In this document: positions 14,110 to 21,874 of the stretch, one piece after another
How positions within the stretch are numbered: position 1 is the first letter of the stretch
How the letters are laid out: each line of letters opens with the position of its first letter
Source: an uncultured Clostridia bacterium
GTDB taxonomy: Bacteria; Bacillota; Clostridia; TANB77; CAG-508
DNA length: 35,658 nucleotides
Direction of reading: 5' to 3'
NCBI GenBank assembly: GCA_944387495.1
Contig: CALXFD010000021.1
Location: forward strand, 1 to 35,658
Translations under genes and position numbers: made by a program
The notes under the pieces: generated by a model
What the model was told of the DNA's origin: nothing
Databases searched by the model: none
What the model saw: only the letters and a program-made list of their open reading frames with translations

Positions 14110-15729
14110 ATGTCAACTTGTTTAGGATTATATATAGAAGATAATATAATTAAATATGCAAAAGTTTCAAAAGAACGTGACAATATAAAAGTAGAAGCAT
14201 TTGGTGTAAAATTTTATGAAAACTTAGAAAAAGCAATTGACCAAATTGTTGAAGAAACATATAGCTATAAAGTGCCAATTAGTATAAATCTTTCAGAAGA
14301 GCTTTATAACTATTTTGATATGTTTGCATTACTAAGTAAAAAAGATTTAGCAAAAGCAATTGAAACAGAATTTGAATTATTTTGCAGTGATAAGGGCTAT
14401 AATCCAAATGTGTTTGAAACTAGATATGCAATGACAGTAAATCCAGAAGATAAGGAAAAACTTAGAGTAATACACATTGCAGCAAACAAAATAGATTTGA
14501 ATAAGAGAATACAGCCATTAAATAAATATAAAACAGGTTCAGTAGTACCAATATCTATGTCAATTCCTAATTTATTATCTACTAAAAAAGGTGAAAATTG
14601 CTTAATAGTAAATATGGAACAAGGAACTACAATAACAACAATTATAAATGAAAAAATATATGATGTTAAAATTATAGAACAAGGTAGCCATGATTTTCTT
14701 GATAAAATAAATGCAAAAGAAAATTCATATCCAAAATCATATGAAATTTGTAAAAATACTACAATATATACATCTGAAAGTAAAGATTTGCAAGAAGGCG
14801 AAATTGGTTATTTAGAAGACATAATGCCAACATTATATGATATAGTAGGACAAATAAGAAAAATAATAAATGAAAGCATTCAAAAAATTGACAAAGTATA
14901 TATAACAGGAACTGCAACATTGATAAATAATATTGACTTATATTTCCAAGAATATTTGTCAGAAATAAAATGTGAAGTTTTAAAACCATATTTTATAAAA
15001 CAATCAAAAGAAATAAATATAAAAGATTATATAGAAGTAAACTCAGCAATTGCATTAGCACTATCTGGATTAGGTGAAGGAGTTCAAGGAATTAGTTTCA
15101 AAAAGCAAAGCTTTGGTGATAAAGTTCCAGATTGGCTAAAAGTTGAAATGGGAGATGAAAAAACACCAAAAAACAAAAAAACTTTAAATAAATTATTTAC
15201 AAATGATTTGGGTGAAAAATTAGATAAAACAGAAATAAGCTTAATTAGAGTAGCAGTAGGATTATTACTATTATTTGTAATTTATAGTGCATTTTCAATA
15301 TTATTAAATAATCAAATGGACAAAAAAAATGAGCAAGCACAAGAATCAATTGATAGCACAAATGCACAAATACAATTAGCAAGTGCTGATAATACAAAAA
15401 TACAAGATAAAACAAATGAATATAGCACGATGATACAAAATTTGCAAGATTTAAATGATAGGATAACAGATGCAAATAAAGTTAGAGATGCTATACCTAA
15501 TTTATTAAATACAATTATGTATATTATACCAGAAAATGTACAAATAACATCAATAGAAAATACAACAGGAACACATATAGTAATAAATGCTCAATCTGAT
15601 AAGTATGAACAACTAGGGATGTTTAAAGCAAAAATAGAAACAAGTTTGTGTCTTACAAATGTAATTTCAACAGCTGGACAAAAAGACAGTAGTGTTGTTA
15701 CAGTAAAAATTGAAGGAGATTTACCATGA
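14110..15729 (+). CDS. pilM: PilM-PilN fusion, type IV pilus inner scaffold
   Basis: The 539-residue protein joins two pilus scaffold parts usually made separately. Residues 1 to about 340 are an actin-like PilM domain starting CLGLYIEDNIIKYAKVS, with internal VPISMSIPNLL and KVYITGTATLINNIDLYF segments matching the PilM/FtsA-like fold. A membrane segment follows at about 377-398 (VAVGLLLLFVIYSAFSILL), then a coiled region and an extracytoplasmic PilN-like domain. The reading frame is continuous, with no internal stop. PilM normally binds the short cytoplasmic tail of PilN, so the fusion fixes that contact covalently. It is the first gene of the operon; its TGA overlaps the pilO ATG (ATGA). 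Confidence 0.8.
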   Translation: MSTCLGLYIEDNIIKYAKVSKERDNIKVEAFGVKFYENLEKAIDQIVEETYSYKVPISINLSEELYNYFDMFALLSKKDLAKAIETEFELFCSDKGYNPNVFETRYAMTVNPEDKEKLRVIHIAANKIDLNKRIQPLNKYKTGSVVPISMSIPNLLSTKKGENCLIVNMEQGTTITTIINEKIYDVKIIEQGSHDFLDKINAKENSYPKSYEICKNTTIYTSESKDLQEGEIGYLEDIMPTLYDIVGQIRKIINESIQKIDKVYITGTATLINNIDLYFQEYLSEIKCEVLKPYFIKQSKEINIKDYIEVNSAIALALSGLGEGVQGISFKKQSFGDKVPDWLKVEMGDEKTPKNKKTLNKLFTNDLGEKLDKTEISLIRVAVGLLLLFVIYSAFSILLNNQMDKKNEQAQESIDSTNAQIQLASADNTKIQDKTNEYSTMIQNLQDLNDRITDANKVRDAIPNLLNTIMYIIPENVQITSIENTTGTHIVINAQSDKYEQLGMFKAKIETSLCLTNVISTAGQKDSSVVTVKIEGDLP

Positions 15730-16460
15730 AAAAATTATTAATATTAATTTTAATAGCATTAGTGTTAACTCTAACTATTTTTACGGTTATAAAAGGACTT
15801 CATATAGGAAGTTTAGAAATACTGGGGATTAAAGGAATACAAGAAAAAAATGCAGAATTAGATGAAACTGTAACAGAGGCAACCAAATTAGCAAATTCAG
15901 AATTTCCAAGCAAAGTTAGAGAATTAGATGCTAGTATGAAAGAATTAAATGAACAAAAAACAACATATCAAGATATGGTAGCAGTAAGTTCATCAGAAGA
16001 TGTACAAAATGCTAGCCAATTAACAAAATATAAAATAGACTATTTATGGGCACAAATAGGAACACATGCAACAAGTGAAGGTGTTATCATAAAAATAGAT
16101 GTAACAAATGGTTCTGGTGGAGAAAACACATATAATCTTAACTTTACAGCAAATGGAACTTATATAAATATCTCAGAATTTATTAGAGATATTGAAGATG
16201 ATTCAACATTAGGATTTAAAATTGAACAATTCTCAATGAAAGCTGGAACATCAACATCAGATTTACAAGCAACATTTGTATGTAAGAACATTCCAATAGA
16301 AGGAATTTCATCAATAGTATCAACAACAGATAACACTAATAGTACAAACGAGACAAATACAACTGCTGATACAAATAGCGCAAATAGTACAAATAGTACT
16401 GCTAATACAAACAGTACAAATACAACAAATCAAACTAACACAACAAATACAGCACAATAA
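15726..16460 (+). CDS. pilO: PilO-like pilus assembly protein
   Basis: A 244-residue bitopic protein. A membrane segment at about residues 4-24 is followed by a coiled coil (KNAELDETVTEATKLAN...) and a beta-rich domain (INISEFIRDIEDDSTLGFKIEQF), as in PilO. PilO pairs with PilN outside the membrane to align the pilus motor. The last 45 residues are almost only Asn, Thr and Ser and are probably a disordered, possibly surface-exposed, tail. The start overlaps the stop of pilMN by four bases, indicating translational coupling. The identification rests on layout and position more than on sequence. Confidence 0.7.
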   Translation: MKKLLILILIALVLTLTIFTVIKGLHIGSLEILGIKGIQEKNAELDETVTEATKLANSEFPSKVRELDASMKELNEQKTTYQDMVAVSSSEDVQNASQLTKYKIDYLWAQIGTHATSEGVIIKIDVTNGSGGENTYNLNFTANGTYINISEFIRDIEDDSTLGFKIEQFSMKAGTSTSDLQATFVCKNIPIEGISSIVSTTDNTNSTNETNTTADTNSANSTNSTANTNSTNTTNQTNTTNTAQ

Positions 16461-16498
16461 AAATATAGAATTTATACCTTAGGAAAGGAAGATAAAAA

Positions 16499-16936
16499 AT
16501 GGCTAAAAAAGTTATTAAAGAAATAATAATAATATTGTTATTATGTTTAGCAATAATTTTAGTCTTAGGTGTTTTATTATATGAATATGTACCTACAAAT
16601 AAAATTATTCCAGAGGAAGTTTCATATACTACACCAGAAGATGTAAAGCAGGAAATAGCAACATCAGAAAATGTAGAAGATGAACAAGTTATATTAACAT
16701 ATAGCTTAGACTCAGCAGACTTAAATAATTACGAAAGAATTAACACATATGTGCCAGGAAAGCCAAATCCATTTTCAGATTATAGTTCGACATCTGGACA
16801 AAATACAACAAATAGTTCATCAGGAAGTTCATCAACAGGTAGTTCATCTAATGGAAATACAACAAGTGGAAATGGAACAGCATCAAATACAACAACATCA
16901 GGTGGCTCATATATACCAGATAAAGGTACAAAATAA
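16499..16936 (+). CDS. Small bitopic pilus protein, possibly PilP-like
   Basis: A 145-residue protein with one N-terminal membrane segment (about 9-28), a short acidic linker, the motif YVPGKPNPF near residue 86, and a 50-residue Ser/Thr/Gly/Asn-rich tail. PilP proteins commonly have an x-PF motif in a low-complexity region and act beside PilO, so by position and motif this could be the PilP equivalent. It lacks the lipoprotein signal of Gram-negative PilP and has no folded C-terminal domain. The call is tentative; it is clearly part of the operon, with a good ribosome binding site at 16483-16488. Confidence 0.45.
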   Translation: MAKKVIKEIIIILLLCLAIILVLGVLLYEYVPTNKIIPEEVSYTTPEDVKQEIATSENVEDEQVILTYSLDSADLNNYERINTYVPGKPNPFSDYSSTSGQNTTNSSSGSSSTGSSSNGNTTSGNGTASNTTTSGGSYIPDKGTK

Positions 16937-17015
16937 AGTTATTAACGTTATGTTTTTTTAAAAACATGAGTATATATATATTTAAAATTTCAAAAGAAAA
17001 AAGGAGGAAAAAAAC

Positions 17016-17450
17016 ATGAGAAATCAAAAAGGTATTACTTTAATTGCATTGGTAATAACAATAATTGTATTATTAATTTTAGCAGGTGTATCAATCGCTA
17101 TGTTAACAGGTGAAAATGGTATTTTAACAAAAGCTACACAATCAACTGTTGAAACAGCAAGAGGTGAAGCTGATGAAGCTGTTAAATTAGCTATATCAAC
17201 AGTAAAAGCTGATATGTTAGATTCAACAAAAAACACATCAGAAAAAACATATAAAGCTCTTGATAGAGCAACAATAATAAATGCAATTAATGTATCTTAT
17301 CCAGGACAAGCAGCAGCAGATGATGCAAATGCAAATGTAATAAACTTTACAGCAAGTAACAAAAAAGTAATGGCTATTACATTAGATTTAAGTAAAGCAA
17401 CATCAGCTGGAACAGTATCAGTTACAAGCATTAATGAAGTAACAGAATAG
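17016..17450 (+). CDS. Type IV prepilin 1
   Basis: A 144-residue prepilin. The leader MRNQKG ends in the Gly cleaved by prepilin peptidase, followed by ITLIALVITIIVLLILAGVS, the N-terminal helix that packs in the pilus core. Position 5 of the mature protein is Ala, where most type IV pilins have Glu. After residue 60 it diverges from the other two pilins: the C-terminal region is AYK/NINVSYPGQAAAD with no disulfide cysteines. A strong AAGGAGG site precedes the ATG. It lies in a tandem set of three paralogs, probably the major subunits. Confidence 0.9.
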   Translation: MRNQKGITLIALVITIIVLLILAGVSIAMLTGENGILTKATQSTVETARGEADEAVKLAISTVKADMLDSTKNTSEKTYKALDRATIINAINVSYPGQAAADDANANVINFTASNKKVMAITLDLSKATSAGTVSVTSINEVTE

Positions 17451-17472
17451 AAAAATAATGGAGGTAAAAAAA

Positions 17473-17916
17473 ATGAGAAGAGAACAAAAAGGTATTACTC
17501 TTATCGCATTAGTAATAACAATAATCGTATTGTTAATTTTAGCAGGTGTATCAATTGCTATGTTAACAGGTGAAAATGGAATATTAACAAAAGCAACACA
17601 ATCAACACAAGAAACAGCAAAAGGAGAAGCAACAGAAGCTATTAAATTAGCTGTATCAACAATAAAAACTGAAATGTTAGATGGAACAACTGCAAAAAAT
17701 ACAACAATAGCAAGTGCAGGAATGACACCAGCAAATATAGCATCAGTTATATTAATTTCATATCCAAATTCAGCAGCAGTAGGAACAGATGCATCAGGTG
17801 ACGATTCAGCTACAATAAAATTTACAGCAAGTAATAATAAAGTTGTTACAGTTCCAATTTCAATAAGTGGAACAACAGTAACAATAGATGAAGATGCAAT
17901 AACAATTGCAGACTAA
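17473..17916 (+). CDS. Type IV prepilin 2
   Basis: A 147-residue paralog of the gene before it, sharing nearly the whole of its first 55 residues (EQKG cleavage site, Ala at +5, GENGILTKATQST). The start is ATG 17473, behind GGAGGT; the ATG at 17458 overlaps that site and would only extend the leader. The C-terminal domain differs from pilin 1 but shares the ISYPNSAA... and IKFTASNNKVVTVP elements with pilin 3. It is separated from pilin 1 by 22 bases. Confidence 0.9.
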   Translation: MRREQKGITLIALVITIIVLLILAGVSIAMLTGENGILTKATQSTQETAKGEATEAIKLAVSTIKTEMLDGTTAKNTTIASAGMTPANIASVILISYPNSAAVGTDASGDDSATIKFTASNNKVVTVPISISGTTVTIDEDAITIAD

Positions 17917-17945
17917 TAAAAAATAAAATAGGAGGAAATAAAATT

Positions 17946-18377
17946 ATGAGAGAACAAAAAGGTATTACTTTAATTGCATTAGTAATAACAATAATCGTAT
18001 TATTAATTTTAGCAGGTGTATCAATCGCTATGCTAACAGGAGAAAATGGTATATTAACAAAAGCAACACAATCAACACAAGAAACAGCAAAAGGGGAAGC
18101 AGTAGAAGCTGTTAAATTAGCAGTATCAACAGTAAAAGCTGATATGTTAGATTCAACAAAAAATACAGCAGATAAAACATATAGCTCACTTACAATGGAC
18201 AATATAAAAGCTGCAATATTAGTATCATATCCAAACTCAGCAGCAACAGTAGAGGGAACTAATATTAAATTTACAGCAAGCAATAATAAAGTTGTTACAG
18301 TACCAGTTTCAATTACAGGAACAGGAAATACAGCTACAGCATCAATAAATGAATCAGGAGTAACAGTAGCAGATTAA
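17946..18377 (+). CDS. Type IV prepilin 3
   Basis: A 143-residue third copy, starting MREQKG with the same cleavage site and membrane helix. The middle (AVKLAVSTVKADMLDSTKN) is closest to pilin 1, while the end (KFTASNNKVVTVPVSITG) is closest to pilin 2, so its history may include recombination. Mature position 5 is again Ala. It is followed by a hairpin at 18390 and then the peptidase gene. Confidence 0.9.
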   Translation: MREQKGITLIALVITIIVLLILAGVSIAMLTGENGILTKATQSTQETAKGEAVEAVKLAVSTVKADMLDSTKNTADKTYSSLTMDNIKAAILVSYPNSAATVEGTNIKFTASNNKVVTVPVSITGTGNTATASINESGVTVAD

Positions 18378-18389
18378 TAAAAAAATAAA

Positions 18390-18420
18390 AGCCATATGCA
18401 CATTTTTCGTGTGTATGGCT
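18390..18420 (+). other. Hairpin between pilins and peptidase gene
   Basis: AGCCATATGCAC (18390-18401) and GTGTGTATGGCT (18409-18420) form a 12-base imperfect stem. No T run follows on the + strand, so it is not a clear terminator there. It may stabilise the 3' end of a processed pilin mRNA. On the minus strand the stem is followed by T-rich sequence, but no minus-strand gene is nearby. Confidence 0.5.
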
Positions 18421-18452
18421 AAATTTATAAAAAAGCAAAACAAGGAGAAGAA

Positions 18453-19268
18453 ATGGACATACTACTATATATAATAATTTTTATAATGGGAACAGTTTTT
18501 GGTAGTTTCTTTACATTAGCAGTATATAGAATACCAAAAAGACAAGATATAACACATACACATTCTTATTGCCCAAATTGCAATCACAAATTAGGATTTT
18601 TAGATTTAATACCAGTATTTAGTTATATCTTTTTAAGAGGTAAATGCAGATATTGCAAACAAAAAATTAGACCAAGATATTTTATTTTGGAAATATTATC
18701 AGGATTATTGTTCTTATTATTAGCATTTTTAATGAATATAACAATTGAAAATTTACATACAACATTAATATTAGATGCCATGTTTATGGTTTTATATTTA
18801 TGTTTTATATTCATTATGGCTGGAATAGATAAAGAATATAGAAAAATAGACAAATCTGTCTCAGCATATGGAATTATTATATCTATTATGTATATAGTAT
18901 ATCTATGTATAGTAGAAAATACTAATATATATAGATATATTATATATTTAATATTCTTCATATTAATATTAATTTTAGATAATATAACATTAAAAAAATA
19001 TGCAAAAAATAGTTATCTAAATGGTTTAGTATTAACATTATTGACAATGTCTATATTTACAGGAGAATATATAGCAATAAATACAGTAATTTACACATTA
19101 TTAATGTTAGCAATGCTTATTTTAATTCATAAAATAATAAATTTAAGTAATAGAAACAAAAAAACAGAAAAAAAGATATGGAACACATTACCAGTTGGAT
19201 TTTATATGGCAGTTGCAAATATTTTAAATTTAATAGCTGTTTTATCATGTTATAAAATTTTATTATAA
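18453..19268 (+). CDS. pilD: Prepilin peptidase (A24 family), divergent
   Basis: A 271-residue membrane protease that cuts prepilins after Gly and may methylate the new N terminus. It opens MDILLYIIIFIMGTVFGSFF, then shows a zinc-type pair CPNCNHKL and CRYCKQKI (C-x2-C twice), IRPRYFILEILSG, and several membrane segments. The first catalytic Asp is evident in AGIDKEYRKI. The second site, normally GxGD, reads LILDNITLKK: the Asp is kept but both glycines are missing. Either this is an unusual but active enzyme, or activity is changed. Context among five prepilins strongly supports the family call. Confidence 0.85.
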   Translation: MDILLYIIIFIMGTVFGSFFTLAVYRIPKRQDITHTHSYCPNCNHKLGFLDLIPVFSYIFLRGKCRYCKQKIRPRYFILEILSGLLFLLLAFLMNITIENLHTTLILDAMFMVLYLCFIFIMAGIDKEYRKIDKSVSAYGIIISIMYIVYLCIVENTNIYRYIIYLIFFILILILDNITLKKYAKNSYLNGLVLTLLTMSIFTGEYIAINTVIYTLLMLAMLILIHKIINLSNRNKKTEKKIWNTLPVGFYMAVANILNLIAVLSCYKILL

Positions 19269-19290
19269 TTGTGATGAGAAAGGAATGAAT

Positions 19291-19692
19291 ATGAATTTTA
19301 GAAGTGAAAAAGGAGTAACTGGAATTGATATTACAGTATCAATAATTATAATAACATTATTTATAGGAATAATAGCAACACTTATGTTTAATATTAATTC
19401 ATCATCAGGAGGAATAGGTAGAAAATCAGAAGCAACAAATTATGCAATTACTGAAATAGAAAAAATAAAAGCACAAGATTTTAATACCTTAAATAATAAA
19501 GAGGAAAGCGGATATATAGAAGATACACCATATTACAAAGAAGTTAGCGTTTTAGATTATGCGGATTTTCCGGAAAATGAAGGAAAAGATAAAGTACATG
19601 GACTAGTAAAAAGAATTTCTGTTACTATATCATATAAAAATGGAAAAGACACAGAAAAAGTAGAATTAGCAACAGTAATAACAAAGGAGTAA
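19291..19692 (+). CDS. Minor prepilin with Asp at +5
   Basis: A 133-residue prepilin-like protein. Leader MNFRSEKG, then VTGIDITVSIIIITLFIGII. Counting from Val1, position 5 is Asp, the only acidic +5 residue among the five prepilins here. The start is ATG 19291, 6 bases after AAAGGA; ATG 19285 is directly adjacent to that site. The soluble part has ESGYIEDTPYYKEVSVLDY and ends in beta-like strands, in the manner of GspI/PilV-type minor pilins. Confidence 0.75.
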   Translation: MNFRSEKGVTGIDITVSIIIITLFIGIIATLMFNINSSSGGIGRKSEATNYAITEIEKIKAQDFNTLNNKEESGYIEDTPYYKEVSVLDYADFPENEGKDKVHGLVKRISVTISYKNGKDTEKVELATVITKE

Positions 19693-19696
19693 ATTT

Positions 19697-20137
19697 ATGA
19701 AATCTGAAAAGGGTATTACATTAATATCAGTAATTTTATATGTAATAGTTATGCTGTTAGTAGTAACAATAGCAAGTATCTTAACAGGTTATTTTTATAA
19801 TAATATAGATATAAATAATACAGAGCAAAATGCAAATGTCGAATTTACAAAATTTAATTCTTTTTTTACAGAAGAAGTTAATATTAGAGGAAATACTATA
19901 TTAGAAAGTGATACTGAGGGAACATCAACAGGTCAAAAATATATTGTATTTTCAACAGGAAATCAATATACTTATATAAAAAATAATAAATCTATATATA
20001 AAAATAATTCCAAAATAGCATCAGACATAGAAGAATTTAATCTAAAAATAAATAATAGTGATAGTAAAACAACTATAGAAATAGAATTAACTTCTGGAAA
20101 TATAACTAAGACTACAACATACGCACTAAAAAATTAG
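19697..20137 (+). CDS. Minor prepilin, GspJ/PilW-like
   Basis: A 146-residue protein with leader MKSEKG and hydrophobic helix ITLISVILYVIVMLLVVTIA; position 5 is Ser. The soluble part (FNSFFTEEVNIRGNTI, IVFSTGNQYTYIKNNKSIYKN) resembles the GspJ/PilW class of minor pilins. It starts five bases after the previous stop, so the two are translated together. It may help prime pilus assembly. Confidence 0.7.
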   Translation: MKSEKGITLISVILYVIVMLLVVTIASILTGYFYNNIDINNTEQNANVEFTKFNSFFTEEVNIRGNTILESDTEGTSTGQKYIVFSTGNQYTYIKNNKSIYKNNSKIASDIEEFNLKINNSDSKTTIEIELTSGNITKTTTYALKN

Positions 20138-20221
20138 AAAAAATTTCATATAAAAAAATATATATAATTCATGTAAAATATAGTATAATAATTAATGGGG
20201 ATACGAAAGAGAGGTATTTTT

Positions 20222-21850
20222 ATGGATTTAAAAAGAAGACAACCGATTGGTGTTGAGCTTGTTAAAAGAGGAATTGTAAAAGATATTGATATAGAAAAAG
20301 CATTAGATTATCAAAAAGAGCATCCAAATAAAAAAATTGGAGATTGTATATATGAACTAAAACTATGTGACCCTGTTTTATTAATAAAAGAAATAGGAGA
20401 TATAATTGGTGAAAAAGGAATATTACTTTTTAAAAATTCGATTAAAATAAATATAACTGATTATGTTTCATTAGATACTGCAAAAAGAGTAAAAGCAGTT
20501 CCATTTGAAATTGATAATGGAAAAATAAAAGTATGTTTTGCAAATACTGTAAACAAAAGAGATATAGAAACTGTAAGATTGTTATGTTTAAATAAAGGTT
20601 TGATAATGGAAACATATATCACCTTTGAAAAAGATATAGAACAAATTTTAAAATCATTAGAAGGAAAAGCAAATGATATAAATGAAGTTGGAACAACAAT
20701 AGTTAATTTAGTTGATAGTATTATAAAAACAGGAATAGAAAAAAGAGCAAGTGATATTCATATAGAACCAATGGCAACAGAAGTTAGAGTAAGATACAGA
20801 ATAGATGGAGAGCTGTTCACAGAAGCACATATAGAAAAAGAAAAACAACAACAAATAATAGGAAGATTAAAAGCTATATCAAATATGCACCAAGAAAAAC
20901 AAGAATCACAAGATGGTAGAATATTATTATATGAAGATTATAATATCCGTGTATCATCACAACCAAATGTATATGGAGAAAAATTTGTTTTAAGATTATT
21001 AAAGAAAAATGCAAATATTAAAAATATATTTGATTTAGGTTATTCAGGAGATGCAGATTCATTTAAGAAAAGTGTTAATAAAAAGAATAGTGTTACAATA
21101 ATTGCAGCACCAACAGGAGAAGGTAAAACAACATCTTTATATAGTATAATAGATTTCTTAAATAAACCAGAAATAAATATAACAACAATAGAAGACCCAG
21201 TAGAAATTCGTATACCAGGATTAAACCAAGTAGAAATAGGTGCAAAGTCAACATTTTCTGATGCATTAAGAACAGTTTTAAGACAAGACCCTGATATTAT
21301 CCTAGTTGGAGAAATTCGTGATAGAGAAACAGCAGAAATAGCAATACAAGCTGGACAAACAGGACACTATGTTTTATCAACAATACACACAATAGACAGT
21401 ATAGAGGTTATAAACAGATTAAGAAAAATAGGGGTTTCAGATTATGATATAGCAAGTACACTTGCAACATCTATTTCACAAAGACTTGTTAGACGTATAT
21501 GCCCAAAATGTAAAAGAGAAAGAGAATTTACAAAAGAAGAAAAAGAAGTAATAGATAAAATATTAACAAAGTACAACGAAAAAATAGATTTAGATAAAGT
21601 AAAAACATATGATTCATTAGGATGTGACTACTGTAATGGAACAGGATTTTATGACAGAATTGGTATATTTGAGGTATTAGATATAACAGATGAAATAAAA
21701 GAACTAGTAGTAAAAGGTGCTTCAAGTATGGAAATAAGAAAAAAAGCATTAGAAGAAAATTATAGACCTTTAATAGTAGATGGATTAAAGAAAGTAATAA
21801 AAGGAGAAACAACATTAGAAGAGCTAAATAATAAATTATTATTTTTCTAA
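20222..21850 (+). CDS. pilB: PilB/GspE-type pilus extension ATPase
   Basis: A 542-residue secretion ATPase. The N-terminal MshEN-like domain (PIGVELVKRGIV, ALDYQKEHPNKKIGDCI) is followed by the ATPase core: Walker A APTGEGKTTS (about 297), an Asp box, Walker B DIILVGEIRDRET (about 357) and a His box. Near 425-475 the tetracysteine zinc site (CPKC and CDYC) is typical of PilB but absent from PilT. ATG 20222 is preferred because AGAGAGGT precedes it; ATG 20195 is upstream of that site. A TATAAT at 20184-20189 has no good -35, so a promoter is uncertain. Confidence 0.93.
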   Translation: MDLKRRQPIGVELVKRGIVKDIDIEKALDYQKEHPNKKIGDCIYELKLCDPVLLIKEIGDIIGEKGILLFKNSIKINITDYVSLDTAKRVKAVPFEIDNGKIKVCFANTVNKRDIETVRLLCLNKGLIMETYITFEKDIEQILKSLEGKANDINEVGTTIVNLVDSIIKTGIEKRASDIHIEPMATEVRVRYRIDGELFTEAHIEKEKQQQIIGRLKAISNMHQEKQESQDGRILLYEDYNIRVSSQPNVYGEKFVLRLLKKNANIKNIFDLGYSGDADSFKKSVNKKNSVTIIAAPTGEGKTTSLYSIIDFLNKPEINITTIEDPVEIRIPGLNQVEIGAKSTFSDALRTVLRQDPDIILVGEIRDRETAEIAIQAGQTGHYVLSTIHTIDSIEVINRLRKIGVSDYDIASTLATSISQRLVRRICPKCKREREFTKEEKEVIDKILTKYNEKIDLDKVKTYDSLGCDYCNGTGFYDRIGIFEVLDITDEIKELVVKGASSMEIRKKALEENYRPLIVDGLKKVIKGETTLEELNNKLLFF

Positions 21851-21874
21851 TATAACCAAGGAGGAACAAAAATT

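Noticed and set aside
16799..16920. Short repeats in the tail of the PilP-like gene considered as a CRISPR-like array.
   Set aside because: They are coding repeats for Ser/Thr/Gly/Asn with no uniform repeat and spacer lengths; no cas genes are present. No CRISPR array was found anywhere in the window.
16749..16961. An open frame of 70 codons on + overlapping the end of the PilP-like gene, rich in Gln and His.
   Set aside because: It is the +1 shadow of the Ser/Thr/Gly repeat region, has no ribosome binding site and no family pattern.
17846..18283. A 145-codon minus-strand frame across pilin 3.
   Set aside because: It mirrors the AT-rich pilin gene. The + strand frame has a clear prepilin signal and ribosome binding site.
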